Positions 22,246 to 33,184 of a DNA stretch of 64,000 bases are shown here, piece by piece. The DNA is from Ariolimax columbianus (taxonomy: Eukaryota; Mollusca; Gastropoda; Stylommatophora; Arionidae). Where the stretch lies: assembly GCA_036924085.1 (NCBI GenBank), contig JAVGWX010000006.1, positions 43,927,252-43,991,251 of the forward strand, in the 5' to 3' direction. Below the pieces are notes generated by a model. It had not been told where the DNA came from. It did no database searches and saw only the letters and a program-made list of their open reading frames with translations. A program made the translations under genes and the position numbers. Within the stretch, counting starts at the first letter, position 1; every line of letters begins with the position of its first letter.

Positions 22246-22389
22246 CTTGGAGGATGGTTTTTACCTATGTGTGAGTCCATCTTAATAGACTCAAACACTA
22301 GAGCTAATAAGTAGACCCTCAGCCAGTTAGGCGTCATATATATATATCTGCTCTTAACAAATCACATAGGGAAAGGTACAAATATCTTG

Positions 22390-22640
22390 GGTAGATGTTT
22401 AATTTTAATTGTGTCTGGGCAGCGATCTTTAAGTCTACTCTTTTCGATTTCCAAATGCCAAGGAATTTTTAACGTGCTCAACACTGAACACGGGAGTCCG
22501 ATCTCATTACCCAGAGATCAGGGGAATTTTTACCAGAACATCCATGTAAAAAAGTCCTGGTCTCCACGGTGATTCGAACCTGTGATCTCCAGCACCCGAG
22601 GCCGACACCTTACCTCGAGACCACTGAGTCCCCTTACTAC
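22390..22640 (-). mobile_element. tRNA-derived SINE
   Basis: Read on the minus strand, CTCAGTGGTCTCGAGGTAAGG (A-box-like, near 22620) precedes ACAGGTTCGAATCACCGTGG (B-box-like, near 22570). A body follows with GATCTCTGGGTAATGAGATC and GTGTTGAGCACGTTAAAAA. The head fits a tRNA-derived promoter. The body differs from the other SINEs here. Confidence 0.75.
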
Positions 22641-22839
22641 TTACTTTTCTTTATCTTCATAAAAACGATAGCTGTGCTATTTTTGTCATTGAATTGTAAA
22701 TTCATGTCAATATGTCAGGATTCATATACGTTGTGGCAGAAAATAACATGTGACTACATTGAGACGGACAAAGAAATGATCTACATTTACTTTTTCATTC
22801 ATAAAATATATACAACAACCAACATTTAAAAAAACAAGA

Positions 22840-23160
22840 AATAAGCGCCCCAAACTCAAACCAGAGACGGGATCAAGATGCTGAGCAGCGCAGGAGCTGC
22901 AGTGCTCAGCAACCCATAGCTGACTGCTAGCGTCAGGGCCAGCGAACCAGAGCTGCCATGACCCTTCTACACCTCCACGCGGTGATCCTGGATAACAGGC
23001 TGCAACAGGGCAGTATGGCTAAGGAGAAGGAATCGAAGAGGGAATGCTAATCCGGTACTCAAAAAATGCTTGCTGAAATCGGATGTGTTGGACCAAAAGG
23101 TGCAAATATCGCAGCCAAGCTGTAAACTACGACACAACGCATTATGTTCTCTGGACTACA
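22840..23160. other. GC-richer unassigned block
   Basis: This is similar in texture to 21100-21690 and has no open frame of note. It may be an old LINE 5' region. No function can be supported. Confidence 0.3.
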
Positions 23161-23474
23161 TTCTTCTACTTAAGCCCTTTAAGTGTTTGGTAGTGGGAGA
23201 TTGAGAACGAACGAAGAGGAAGAAGAAAAAACCACAGACATTCAGGTGACGCAAGCGCATTGGCATCACAACAATAAAAATGAGTTAAGTACGCGCAAAC
23301 CGCACAAATGAACACCCTAAGTATATTGCAAACGATAATGGGACACAATTATTGTGTAAAACAAATTGTCTCGACGCTAATCTCGTGCCCTGGATGACAT
23401 AAATAGCATATGTCTTTCACCTGAATATTGTAAGGTAAGGTAATTCATTACCTGTTCCATAGTAGCTTTTCTTC
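23161..23474. other. unassigned intron 3 sequence
   Basis: Nothing was recognised. Confidence 0.3.
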
Positions 23475-24285
23475 AGCTTGCAGACGCTGAATGTCGTAGA
23501 CAAATTCACATATCTGGGCAGCACGCTGTCGAGATCTGTCAGCCTAGTTGATGAGGTGGAAAGCAGAATAGAAAAGGCCAGCACAGCCTTTGGTAGAATG
23601 CGCTTGATGGTCTGGGCACGTCGTGGCATCAGCGTCAAGACCAAACTCAAAGTCTACCGTACAACCATCATTCCAACCCTACTATACGCTTGCGAAAGCT
23701 GGACTGTATACTCTGGACATGCAAAGAAGTTAAACCACTTCCACACAGTTTGCCTGAGGCGAATATCCCACATGCGATGGCAAGATCGTGTCAATGACAT
23801 CGAGGTTCTCTCGAGGGCTAACATGCCCAGCATCCATGCACTGCTAGAAAAATAACGACTTGGATGGGCCGGACACCTCGTCCGTATGTCAGACCAACCG
23901 CTCCCAAAAAAACTGCTCTACGGCGAGCTCAGAGAGGGATTGCGCGAGGGAAGTATGGCGCGAGAGAGAACGCCCAAAGAAACGATTTAGAGGCGGTCTG
24001 AAGGACTCACTGACAAGTTGCCAGATAGACGTCGATACCTTGGAATGTCTTGCGCAAAACAGACCTGACTGGAGAAGCGCAGTCAATTCGGGTGTAGCTA
24101 CCGGCGAAGACGACCTTGTTGTGAAAGCCCAGAGCAGACTTGAGACCCGGAAATCCCGAACAGCGGGAACACCATCACCTTCTACAAACCTCGTGTGCCC
24201 GATATGTAGCAGATGTTTTCGTGCCCGCATTGGCCTGTTCAGCCACATGCGTACCTACATCCAACAAGGAAATCTGTGACAAGGA
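23475..24285 (+). mobile_element. LINE ORF2 C-terminal third, with terminal zinc-finger-like motif
   Basis: The peptide runs VVDKFTYLGSTLSRSVSL, then VWARRGISVKTKLKVYR, LLYACESWTVYSGHAKKLNH and MRWQDRVNDIEVL. An in-frame TAA at about 23853 is followed in the same frame by RLGWAGHLVRMSDQPLPKKL and YGEL. A frameshift near 23955 restores ERPKKRFRGGLKDSL, ending with CPICSRCFRARIGLFSHMR, a CxxC..H motif typical of the end of this LINE type. The 5' half, including the catalytic palm, is missing. Confidence 0.93.
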
Positions 24286-24474
24286 TGATGTCGGCGGTCC
24301 TCATCGACAACGATGGACAGCTATTAGTAGCTTTTCTTCAACAAGTACTATGGGATGTATAGCTGTTTCAGAAAGAGTTTCACTCTATTATATCCCCTGT
24401 CTTTCTTTTGCGCTGGTTCCAGTTAACGACATTATTTTTAATTAAAGTAAAAGAAAACGCTGAACGTAAAATGT

Positions 24475-24690
24475 GCGCAATAGAAATGAGAAACTTTGGA
24501 AGAATTCTTGGCATTTCATATCTGGACCGCGTTTCAAACAAGTGTTCTTGAAATTGTTAGGAAAGAGTTAGGTCAATATAAAAACTTATTGTCTAAAGTA
24601 AAAATTCGAAGATTGACATGGTATGGACATATATCACGATCTAGGGGCTGACCAAGACCGTCCTGCAGTGCACTGTGCCTGAGAAATGTA
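24475..24690 (+). mobile_element. LINE fragment
   Basis: The peptide MRNFGRILGISYLDRVSNK, then after a frameshift KVKIRRLTWYGHISRSRG, fits the (M)RR.L.ISY.D.V.N and WYGH..RS blocks of LINE C-termini. No palm region is present. Confidence 0.75.
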
Positions 24691-25250
24691 TAGAAATGCA
24701 AAATGATAATTATATTTCCACCATACGCTACCAGACGACTGTTGACAGAGTCCAACATGAGAAATTAATGTCTCCAAGATATAGGTCTACATAGTAAAGA
24801 TTTAAGAATGGTCCGTAATCTGTACTTGTAACACACTGCTACAGTAAAATCAGGAAATTATGCTCTCCAATTAAAGATTAAACAGATGAGTGAGGCAGGG
24901 ATATGTATCATCTCCTTGACATTTTAATACCTACACAGAACAAATATTCAAACCTATAGAGGTGATGCCAAGACTTGTCATTAGAGGAGTAGCAGCGAAT
25001 AACATAAGACATGCAGGAGATACAGTTTCATGGCAAAAAGTGAGCAAGAATAGCAGGAGCTTGTGACAACAATATACAAAATAAGTGAACAGTTTCGATT
25101 AGACATAAAGACAACATTAAAGAAGTCAAAGACTATAATACTTTGGAAAAGTGACAAGAAACCATGTGTACAGATAAATCTAGAAGATCAACTACTGTCT
25201 CTCCTATCTAGGTCATATGATAACCGAAGAAGGCAGCTGTTAAAAACAAA
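24691..25250. other. unassigned intron 3 sequence, probably LINE-derived in part
   Basis: No clear domain. The frame at 25063-25269 is basic and ends at the start of the next LINE block. Confidence 0.3.
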
Positions 25251-25254
25251 TCAG

Positions 25255-25555
25255 AAAGAGAATATGTAAGGCCAAGAGGGTATTCCAAAACATGCGACAC
25301 ATACTGACATCCAAACAGATAAATCACAATTTCAAAATTAGAATTGTCATGTATTATGTTTATTCGTCTTTAATGTATGGCCCAGAAACGTGGACGATGA
25401 ATAACAAGTTGGAAAGGAGTTTTGAAGCCTTCGAAATGGGGGTATATAAGAGATTGGATTAAATGTCTTCTAATGGGAAGAATACAAATGTGTAGGTATT
25501 GGAAATGCTGGGGGTGAAAAAAGAATCAATGACCGAAATCAGGGTTAGATAGTTA
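25255..25555 (+). mobile_element. LINE fragment
   Basis: KIRIVMYYVYSSLMYGPETW, then TMNNKLERSFEAFEMGVYKR and EMLGVKKES, follows the usual YG.ETWT..... LEAFEM..YRR order. Stops are frequent. Confidence 0.75.
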
Positions 25556-25800
25556 CTTTAATTTTGTTATATAACAAGATACATCTTCTTGTTTAAGATC
25601 ATACTAGAAGGCAGGGGGGAAGGCAGTCATTCACGAGGCAGACGATTTAAGTAGGCGGATAACATCAAGAGATGGACTGGAAAAAGCAATCAGATTGCAC
25701 CGTTACATCAAGAGATAAGTACACTGGAGGTCCATTGTAGTAGATCTTCGATATGGAGATGGCACTTGAACGGAACTGAAGGTCAAGGTGTGAATTTACT
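25556..25800 (+). repeat. dispersed repeat carrying a single satellite-like unit
   Basis: It shares phrase order with 3590-3840: ATAACAAGATACA, GGAAGGCAGTCATTCA, GATAACATCAAGAGATGGAC, CAGATTGCA and GAGATGGCACTTGAAC. It then ends without amplification. It is the best candidate in the window for the type of sequence from which the 61-bp satellite arose. Confidence 0.65.
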
Positions 25801-26479
25801 TTGCTGAATCCCCATTTTTTGGTGATTTTATTGCGTAAATTGGTAAAACTCAACTTTCTGTTTCATTTGGGCATTGGGTTGAACATTAATCCCTGTGAGT
25901 TTGAGATTCATGGTTTTAATTTTGGAAGCATTATCTCAAGCCATACCCGTTTTGCTTTGTATTTTGCTATTGCCCCGCCACTTCTTCTACATTGTAAGTC
26001 ATGAGTGCCAGTTTTTCTGCGAAATCCAGGTCCTCTGAGGGTTTATCTTTTGTCCATTTAATGCCGAACTGGCTGTTATGTGTGGAAGTTGGCATAACAC
26101 AGTTGTTCACCACTTCGTTGAAAATGAAAAGCAGACGGGACATAACGCAGTGGAAGACTAATCTTGTTAGAATATGAAGTCTGAGTTGTGTTAATGCAGC
26201 CATTGATAGTGACAGCCTAGACTTGTATTTATGTAATCATATCAAATCTTATGAAATAAAATCATTCATTGTTTTGTAGTAGCTGTTCCTGTTAAACTGG
26301 TAAGCTTTTCCTGTTTGACCATCCATTCTGGGGAAGAAAGCAGAAGGGAAGTAATTCAAGGGTGTAATTGTGTCTAAGGAAGTTGACCCGCTACATTTGC
26401 CTCATTTAGAGTATTAAAATGGAGGATCTGGCCGAATGGCGTACTCAATTACCTAGGGAATGATATAATATGTGTATTC
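25801..26479. other. unassigned intron 3 sequence
   Basis: Nothing was recognised. Confidence 0.3.
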
Positions 26480-27105
26480 TAAGGTGAAATAAAAGAATTC
26501 GAGGTGACTTAATACATGTTTATAAGATGATCAGAGAAAAGGACAAATTAGACTTTAACACGTTTTTGAAAATACAACCACCTACAAGAACAAGCTACAA
26601 ACTAACTAAAGAGCTTTTCAGCCAGAGCAAGCAAAAAGAGAACACTAAAATGGCTCCTCCTCGCAGACAACCGGATGCAAAGAAGGCAGTCTCCAATGAA
26701 GTGATCACCAAAGTATGTACAATCCACATGCACAAGAGGGTTCATGGCATTGAATTCAAACAGAGACCTCCCTGGGCTATTATGGAGATCCGCAAATTTG
26801 GAGAGAAAATCATGGGCACTCCTGATGTGCGCATCGACATTCGCCTCAACAAGCGCAAGCGCAATGAAGACGAGGACTCCACAAACAGACTACACTTTAG
26901 TGACAAATGTGCCATGTGCCGACTTCAAGGGAAAACAGACAATCAATGTTGACTACAAATTAACTAAAATATGGTCCAGATTATATATTACGACATTTCT
27001 TTTTTAGTCAGAGAGAGGTGAATGCTTGGAATGCATCGCCACAGGAAGTAGTGGAGGCATCGACCGTTAACGCATTAAATAATATAATGGATGCGTATAG
27101 CTCTT
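26480..27105 (+). mobile_element. LINE ORF2 C-terminus, interrupted by an RPL31 retrocopy
   Basis: Before the insertion: [20 protein letters not shown], then [11 protein letters not shown]. After it: KLTKIWSRLYITTFLF, then FSQ-like SERGECLEC / VNAWNASPQEVVEASTVNAL in the other frame. Together these are the standard final block of a LINE class (YK.I.G.D...FF, then RLDIR..FF..RVVNAWN.LP..VV.A..VN.FK). The two halves are separated by 26614-26952. A similar end occurs at 59930-60345. Confidence 0.85.
26614..26952 (+). pseudogene. RPL31: processed pseudogene of ribosomal protein L31
   Basis: The parent protein (eL31) is a component of the large cytosolic ribosomal subunit. ATG is at 26650. The peptide [20 protein letters not shown], then [38 protein letters not shown] and KRNEDEDS, follows L31 in order. 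About 20 codons are missing between RLNK and the KRNEDED block. After that the frame shifts, and the other frame gives [20 protein letters not shown] then VD. There are no introns. The 5' end starts CTTTTC at 26614, like the 5' terminal oligopyrimidine of ribosomal protein mRNAs. Near-identical 16-bp repeats CTACAAACTAACTAAA (26595-26610) and CTACAAATTAACTAAA (26953-26968) flank it. No poly(A) or 3' UTR remains. It cannot encode L31. Confidence 0.95.
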
Positions 27106-27139
27106 AGAGAAAGGACATTTTTTTTTAAAACTGGTTGTT

Positions 27140-27345
27140 TACAGAAGAAAAAGACTAATACGAAGATGAAGAACAACGGGAGCGAAGAAGAAGAAGAAGA
27201 AAAAGGTTAATATAAAGAGAAGAAGAACAAGAAGAAGAAGAAGGGGAACGAAGAAGTAAAAAAAGAAAAAGAAGAAGTAGAAGAAAAAGGTTAACATAAA
27301 GAGCAAGTAGAAGAAGAAGAAGAAGAGGAATAGGAAGAATACACT
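27140..27345 (+). repeat. GAA-rich microsatellite
   Basis: Irregular GAA/GAAA triplets, almost entirely purine. It may be an expanded tail of the preceding LINE. Confidence 0.85.
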
Positions 27346-27767
27346 CAAGTAAAAAAGGTATCGACGATTTTGAAAGAAAACTAGAAGGACAACAACAACA
27401 AGGACAGCATACGAAAGAAGAAGAATCATGTTACCCGACAACAATTATAAAACTAGAACAAGAATTCAAGAAAGTAAACAAAAAATAGTGATACTTTATT
27501 CAGGTGGTGTTACATGTCGTCAAAGGTCGACACAGGGATGAGCACGTCAGTCTAGTTTTCTCGTTAGGAATCTGCTAAATCGTTTTTCTCCAAACTATCA
27601 TCGTGTTACGTAGTATATGTACAGTGGTTCTCAAAGAAGACACACCGGGAGGGGTGGGGGTGGGGGGGGGGTGGGTCACTTCACAATATGTCCAAGTTAA
27701 ATAGGCCCTCATTGGGTTCTTAGTACATACAACAAATATTGAAAATTGCTTAATGGCTCTACAATGA
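27346..27767. other. unassigned intron 3 sequence with G-rich run
   Basis: GGGTGGGGGTGGGGGGGGGGTGGG at about 27652-27676 could fold as a G-quadruplex. Nothing else was recognised. Confidence 0.4.
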
Positions 27768-27872
27768 CAAAAACGAAACGATACCTTATCTTCGGACACA
27801 AGACCTTCGTGGGGGACAGAATTTTAAAAAACAACCAACAGATCAAAGAAAAATAACAGACACAATGTAAAA
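27768..27872. repeat. dispersed repeat family F, copy
   Basis: ACAAGACCTTCGTGGGGGACA, then AACAGATCAAAGAAAAATAA, matches 3390-3460 and 7445-7490 in order. Confidence 0.55.
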
Positions 27873-27884
27873 TGAGTAGTGTCT

Positions 27885-28190
27885 GGCCCATTCTGTCTCA
27901 CACTTTCCTGGCCCATCCTGTCTCACACTTTCCTGGTCCATCCTGTCTCACACTTTCCTGGCCCATCCTGTCTCACACTTTCCTGGCCCATCCTGTCTCA
28001 CACTTTCCTGGCCCATCCTGTCTCACGCTTTCCTGGCCCATCCTGTCTCACACTTTCCTGGCCCATCCTGTCTCACACTTTCCTGGCCCATCCTGTCTCA
28101 CACTTTCCTGGCCCATCCTGTCTCACACTTTCCTGTCTCACACTTTCCTGGCCCATCCTGTCTCACACTTTCCTGGCCCATCCTGTAATG
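27885..28190 (+). repeat. 25-bp minisatellite, about 12 units
   Basis: The unit reads TGTCTCACACTTTCCTGGCC plus CATCC. One partial unit near 28130 lacks 10 bp. Because 25 is not a multiple of 3 and the unit lacks stops, all forward frames stay open and produce repeating peptides. This is not evidence of a gene. Confidence 0.97.
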
Positions 28191-28555
28191 GCTGCAAACG
28201 TGAATCGCTGATTTTACATCGTCTTGTTTTTTGCTGTGATTTGCTACGTTGTGTTTGCTTATGTTTTTCCCCTTTAACGAAGACCTTATGGTCATAACGT
28301 AAGTATTATTTTACTTGTGTCTTTGTGCAATCACTGATAAATGGTTTTATTGACTTTTACTTTCAGTCGCTCCCTTCCAACGGTCTATTCATTTCATCAA
28401 ATCTCGTTCGGTCTTAGCGTTATGCAGTTGTTGATTTTTGTATTAATATTGTGAGACTGTCAGTTAAATCTGCAAAACTATTTTATATAATATAAGATGC
28501 ATTGGGGAAAAATAAGAGAAACAGTTTGAATGTATGCTTCTCGTAGAAAAGGGTT
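28191..28555. other. unassigned intron 3 sequence
   Basis: A fragment of family F (ACGAAGACCTTATGGTCATAA) is present at about 28277. Otherwise nothing was recognised. Confidence 0.35.
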
Positions 28556-28559
28556 TTAG

Positions 28560-28800
28560 TCCACACTACGGGGTGCTTCACCTGTAAGTAGACAATTGAC
28601 TGGTAGTTAATGGTAAAGGGTGTCCTTCAGCAGACTTAACCGCTATTTGAAAATGAAGTGTTGGAGACTTCAGTATACTAAGCCACAGCTTGTATGGGGT
28701 GGGGTGGCCAGTACCGATCATTCATTGGCTTTTCCTTCCCTTTTCCGGTAGTCAGGTACCCATTTACAGCTGGATCGACTGAAATACTGTTTGAGTTTAG
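28560..28800 (-). mobile_element. SINE family E, body
   Basis: The minus-strand reading passes through the same landmarks as 19095-19365: GTAAATGGGTACCTGACTACC, the GGAAAAGGGAAGG region, and TACAAGCTGTGGCTTAGTAT. The tRNA-like head is truncated or diverged. Confidence 0.65.
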
Positions 28801-30080
28801 ACAGATAATACCTTCACCTAAAATAAAGGTACATCTTTATCTAAGACGCTAGGGAAGACAGGTGTGCCAGAAAGAGAACTTCTCAGCCCACCTGATGTTC
28901 GGTTCATTACGTGTATTAAAGACCACTCTCTATGTTCAGCCGTTTGAAATATCGTATCCTTCTGATCTGCTCACTGAAATGGACGAAAGAATTATTTGCG
29001 CTTTGAGATGAATATTTACGAAAGTTATCAACCTCACTCTCTAAGATTACTTTGGTCAGTAGTGGCAAGACATTATCGAGACGACTCAAGATAGCACAGG
29101 ATGCTGATTTTCCTCATAGTTTACTCCTGAAGCCTTTCCCGTAAACAGGTATACCACAAGGCAGCGGGGATGTGACATCCAATAGATTAGGAATGTAGGA
29201 TGACCAGGACTAAATCTCTAATATCATTACAATTGGCACAGAAAACTGTAAGTGCTATATTATGTTACAAATTTTCCCAAAGTGTTGGCACCGAATGAAA
29301 ATTAAAGCCACCCACTTAAGTCAGAGACGCAATGTGATTATTCCGGCTTGCCAGAATCCCACAATAGACATCGGACGTAATCCAGCCAATGCGTGAGGAT
29401 GTGCGCGAACCAAAACTACAGGTCACCACGAGTTTAGCAATGGCAACTGAATGACTAGTCGATTGTTGCTGGTAATCCACTTAAACTAACTTGATTATGA
29501 AACGCCACTCGATATAATGATGCCAAGTATCACAGTCAAGGTAATAGCGTTACAGTAAACAACCATCAAATCCACCCAATTTCTATGTTCATTTCAAATA
29601 TCACACAAAAATAATGACAAATGCATTTATCCAGCTTGCCTCTAGATGACAAAATACACATCAACTGGTAATAACACGCTTCCAGGCATCTGACACACCC
29701 GTAGCACGTGTCCAGACTCTCTATTTGAATGTTCAATCATTTACCACACCTACGTCACCCCACACCTAGTATAGCAGCCCCTTTCAGTCATGCCTGACTT
29801 TAGGATGACATGACTGAGTCAAAAAGGCAAAGGCCGCCGTCTATCGTAGACGATGATGGCATAATTAATTTTGCTAGCGCTATTTTTAGTAAGGATGAAC
29901 TGCGTTACTTTTTATCCTCACTCACTCGTCTCGAGCCACCCAACCCCAATAGCAAGTCAAGGACAAGACGACTAGGTGGCGACTTCGAGATTCAGGGGAC
30001 TCCGCATCAGGCCTTTGTTAAAAAGACGGCGGAGTCCGGATTTGAAAAACAAAAAAATAGCTTGTAGTCTTGTTGCCTTT
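28801..30080. other. unassigned intron 3 sequence
   Basis: No repeat family or conserved protein was recognised over 1.3 kb. An 85-codon frame (29810-30067) has ordinary composition (SIVDDDGIINFASAIFSKDE) but no recognisable domain or support as an exon. It may be an unrecognised element. Confidence 0.35.
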
Positions 30081-30084
30081 CTAC

Positions 30085-30870
30085 TTGCGGCGTTGTCTTT
30101 TAACTTCTTTGTGTCTCAAGCGCTTTTCTTCACCAGGTCTTTCAGGGTACATCTCCACTTAAATCGGTCTGCAGCTTCGTCTTCCTAGGATGTCACACTC
30201 ATGTCCAGAGCTTCCTTATCAAGCTTACACATATCTTTGAACCTCAACTGTGGTAGGCCGACTGTTATTTTGCCATCCGCCGACTATCAAAAGAGGATAT
30301 CTTTAGGAATGCGACCATATTCCATGCGGCGAACATGTCGAAACCATCGTACACTTCGCTGTCTAAGGAAAGTGTACATACTTGGGAGAACGGTGCGAAT
30401 GTGCAACTTTACATTTGTCACTCTGTCATTCCAATAATTTCAAAAACGGATCGCAGGCGTGTCACTCCAATAATCCCAAGAACGGATCGGAGGAGTGTCA
30501 CTCCAATAATTCCAAGAACGGATCGGAGGCGTGTCACTCCAATAATTCCAAGAACGGATCACAGATGCTGTAGATGGAAGGTGTTTAGTATGTGCTCTTG
30601 CTTGGCATTCGTTGTTCAAGTCTTGCTACAATCTAGAAGTATGCTGATGACCCAGGCATTATACACCATGGTCTTGGTGTTAATTATCAGTTTCTGGTTT
30701 TTCCAAACAAGCGTTTTGAGGCTAGTATATGTAGCAGCAGCTGTGCCAAAATGATAATTCTCACGTATGGATAGTCTCCCTTCATCGCTGTTTTTTTCTG
30801 TTCTTTCAAATAAGAGTAACACCAGGCATATATTTATCAACTGCATAAAATCAAAGTGCATACGAATTAA
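30085..30870 (-). mobile_element. LINE fragment containing a 36-bp tandem insertion
   Basis: On the minus strand the region 30190-30380 encodes RSVRWFRHVRRMEYGRIPKD, then ITVGLPQLRFKDMCK, and further DRFKWRC. The upstream part (30616-30861) encodes ATYTSLKTLVWKNQKLIINT and MVYNAWVISILLDCSKT. This is the same LINE type as 20355-21045. Multiple stops are present. Confidence 0.85.
30429..30572 (-). repeat. 36-bp tandem repeat, 4 units, inside a LINE fragment
   Basis: The unit contains CCAATAATTCCAAGAACGGA, then TCGGAGGCGTGTCACT. Marks lie at 30431 and 30467 and then every 36 bp. It lies between two parts of the LINE coding sequence and preserves frame (12 codons per unit). Confidence 0.9.
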
Positions 30871-30959
30871 AGAAAATATAAGACAATCACTTGACCTGTT
30901 TCGACGACTTAATGTTCACTGATCACTGGACCTCTTCTTCTTCCTTTTTCTCCATCGAT

Positions 30960-31760
30960 CAACTGATGCTATGGTTCTAGTCCGGTGAGGTTCACGAAGG
31001 AAACTGTGCATTTCAGGTCTTCACCGGTCCCCCACAGGTTGTCGAGCATGGTCGCTACCCCAAGCCAGACTGCCTCTATTTGGTCTGCATATGTAAGGCA
31101 TTCTTGCAGAATAAGTTCTGGTGTTTGCTTGGGTGCGGCACAATCGCACGTGGCAGTGTCTCTGAGACCCATTCTGTGGAGGTGGGCCTTGAGACTACAG
31201 TGTTCCGTTCTGTGTCTGAAGATATGTGTCTGCTCATCTCTGCCAAGTTTGTCTATGTTTTCATTTTCTGGTTTCTATTCTTTCTGATGTTCTCTCCATT
31301 CTGTCCTCATAGATCGTTTGATGAGTGTCTTTGCTTCTTTATAGCTCTGTGGATGGGGAATCTGCTTGCCGCCAGTTCCGGCTTTTGCGAGCTCATCTGC
31401 TTTCTCGTTTCTATGGATTCCAAATTTTTTCTGAATTCATTGTAGGACTAAATCTGTTTTTTTGAGACAGCAATCCTATGTTGTATTTTATTTCATGTGA
31501 GAGTCTATCTCGTTTGTGGCTTGAGATGGCTTGTAGTACACTTCTGGAGTCTATTAGAATTACCGTTTTCCTTGTATTTATGTTTTGGCTGATAAGAATC
31601 TGAGTTGCTGCATGAACAGTTCTTGCTTCAGCTCTGAAATTAGTACAAGTCTCTCCTGCTCGTATGGAGTGATTTTCTATGTTGCCATTGTAGTGTTCAA
31701 TGTAGATTCTACTGCTTCCCCTTTTATCGCTCACCGAGGCAGATCCATTTGTGTACATGT
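30960..31760 (-). mobile_element. LINE RNase H domain fragment
   Basis: The minus-strand peptide has HMYTNGSASVSDKRGSSRIY, then TCTNFRAEARTVHAATQILI and VILIDSRSVLQAIS, matching beta1, the Glu helix and the second Asp of an RNase H domain. Beta1 reads YTNGS where the family has YTDGS, so the first catalytic Asp is lost. Further on, CDCAAPKQTPELILQECLTY is the usual Cys-rich tail (C.C....T..HIL..CP). Frameshifts break the frame. Confidence 0.9.
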
Positions 31761-32050
31761 GTGTCCAAGAGTTGCTAGGGTACTGTCTCTTGAGCTCCTG
31801 TAGAACGTGTGTCCAAGTGTTGCTAGGGTACTGTCTCTTGAGCTCCTGTAGAACGTGTGTCCAAGAGTTGCTGGGGAACTGTCTCTTGAGCTCCTGTAGA
31901 ACGTGTGTCAAAGAGTTGCTAGGGTACTGTCTCTTGAGCTCCTGTAGAACGTGTGTCCAAGAGTTGCTAGGGTACTGTCTCTTGAGCTCCTATAGAACGT
32001 GTGTCAAAGAGTTGCTAGGGTACTGTCTCTTGAGTTCCTGTAGAACGTGC
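31757..32050 (-). repeat. 48-bp minisatellite, 6 units, from LINE coding sequence
   Basis: On the minus strand each unit encodes THVLQELKRQYPSNSW (16 residues). The last unit runs in frame into WTHMYTNGS, the start of the RNase H domain. The segment just upstream of RNase H was therefore tandemly multiplied. Five or more units stay open because 48 is a multiple of 3. Confidence 0.93.
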
Positions 32051-32515
32051 ATCACTGAACTAAATCGGACTATGCGAACTGAGCAAGATTATCCGTTATC
32101 AGCTCAATGACGGCAATTGGCAGCATTGAAACAGCGACTAGTCAAAGCGGCTGAAACCATGATTAGTCTATTTAGGTGCAGTACCACTACGCACATCAGT
32201 GGCCGCTGACCAATAGAGGTGTTGTCCGTTGGATTGTGGAGTTGCCCTGACGACCTCACCGGTTACGGGATGACCTGACCAGACCATGAACACTAGGCTT
32301 GAAGGATAATAGGCATGATGTGTGAGGACATGGTGAAGAATGAAGACCTGTGGTGAATGACGCAACAACAGTTTCTGGAATAACAAATTAAGCAAAGAAA
32401 ATAGGGCCGGTTAGGAGGACACGCGCTAAGGAAGGCACAGTCCAACATAGCCAGATCGACTCCTACCTGGAATCGTCAAGGGAAAAGAGAGAGAGTTAGA
32501 CACACAAATATACCA
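32051..32515. other. unassigned intron 3 sequence
   Basis: Nothing was recognised. Confidence 0.3.
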
Positions 32516-32519
32516 TGAT

Positions 32520-32975
32520 GAGAATATGAGAAAGACTAAGATTACCTAATTATACCTGAACAGAGCAGAAAGAGCAGCCCGTGACCGTGTATGCTGATGG
32601 GATGTTGTCAATGGCAACAAGAGGTGACCGGCGTTGATTGAACACTATGCCTTCTTGAAGAACTTAAAAAAGGGATAGCACCATTACAACAGATAGACAC
32701 AATATCACATCAGAATGCAAACAGTATTACACTGCCCTCTTTTCCTCAAAAGATAACATTTAAAAAAGGCTGGCAAAAACAAAGATATAACAGACTGCAA
32801 TGACTGAACCTGATGAAATCCCCAAAGTTGTGCAGCAATCAAAACCAGACACAGCTCCATAAACAGATGGAGTAACTATATACTTCCATTAAATCGAAGA
32901 TAAAATGCTCGCAGTTCAGCTGGAAAAGCTATTTAATAAATGCTTCGAAACAGAACGAATTCCTGACCAGTGAAC
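32520..32975 (+). mobile_element. LINE reverse transcriptase N-terminal fragment, badly decayed
   Basis: Pieces such as DTISHQNANSIT, then KNKD..DCND and LINASKQNEFLTS, recall the region before the palm (D.I.N.NAK..Y..LF; FNKCFETG.IPD.W). Frame changes are frequent. The assignment rests on order only. Confidence 0.5.
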
Positions 32976-33184
32976 GAATTCCCTACTCGCCACCCGACTC
33001 CAACCACCCCGACTAAATGTGTGATTCTGTGTGACCAACATATTGTATCACAGAGACAATCATTATGTTGGATAGTCCCGGTACGGCTGCTCTTTTTGTT
33101 AGGGTTAACCACGCAAATCGAGGACTGCAAGTTTTACAGTTTCAATGATGCAGCGCCTAGAGATGATAGCCTAATGTCTAACTT

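Noticed and set aside
26527..26649. N-terminal extension of an L31-containing gene
   Set aside because: This upstream part is LINE coding sequence; the L31 part is a retrocopy starting at 26614.
27872..28297. 141-codon frame of HFPGPSCLTLSWP-type repeats
   Set aside because: A 25-bp tandem repeat without stops keeps several frames open; composition is explained by the repeat.
29810..30067. Small gene or exon of 85 codons
   Set aside because: No domain, no repeat-family match and no supportable splice sites; left as unassigned.
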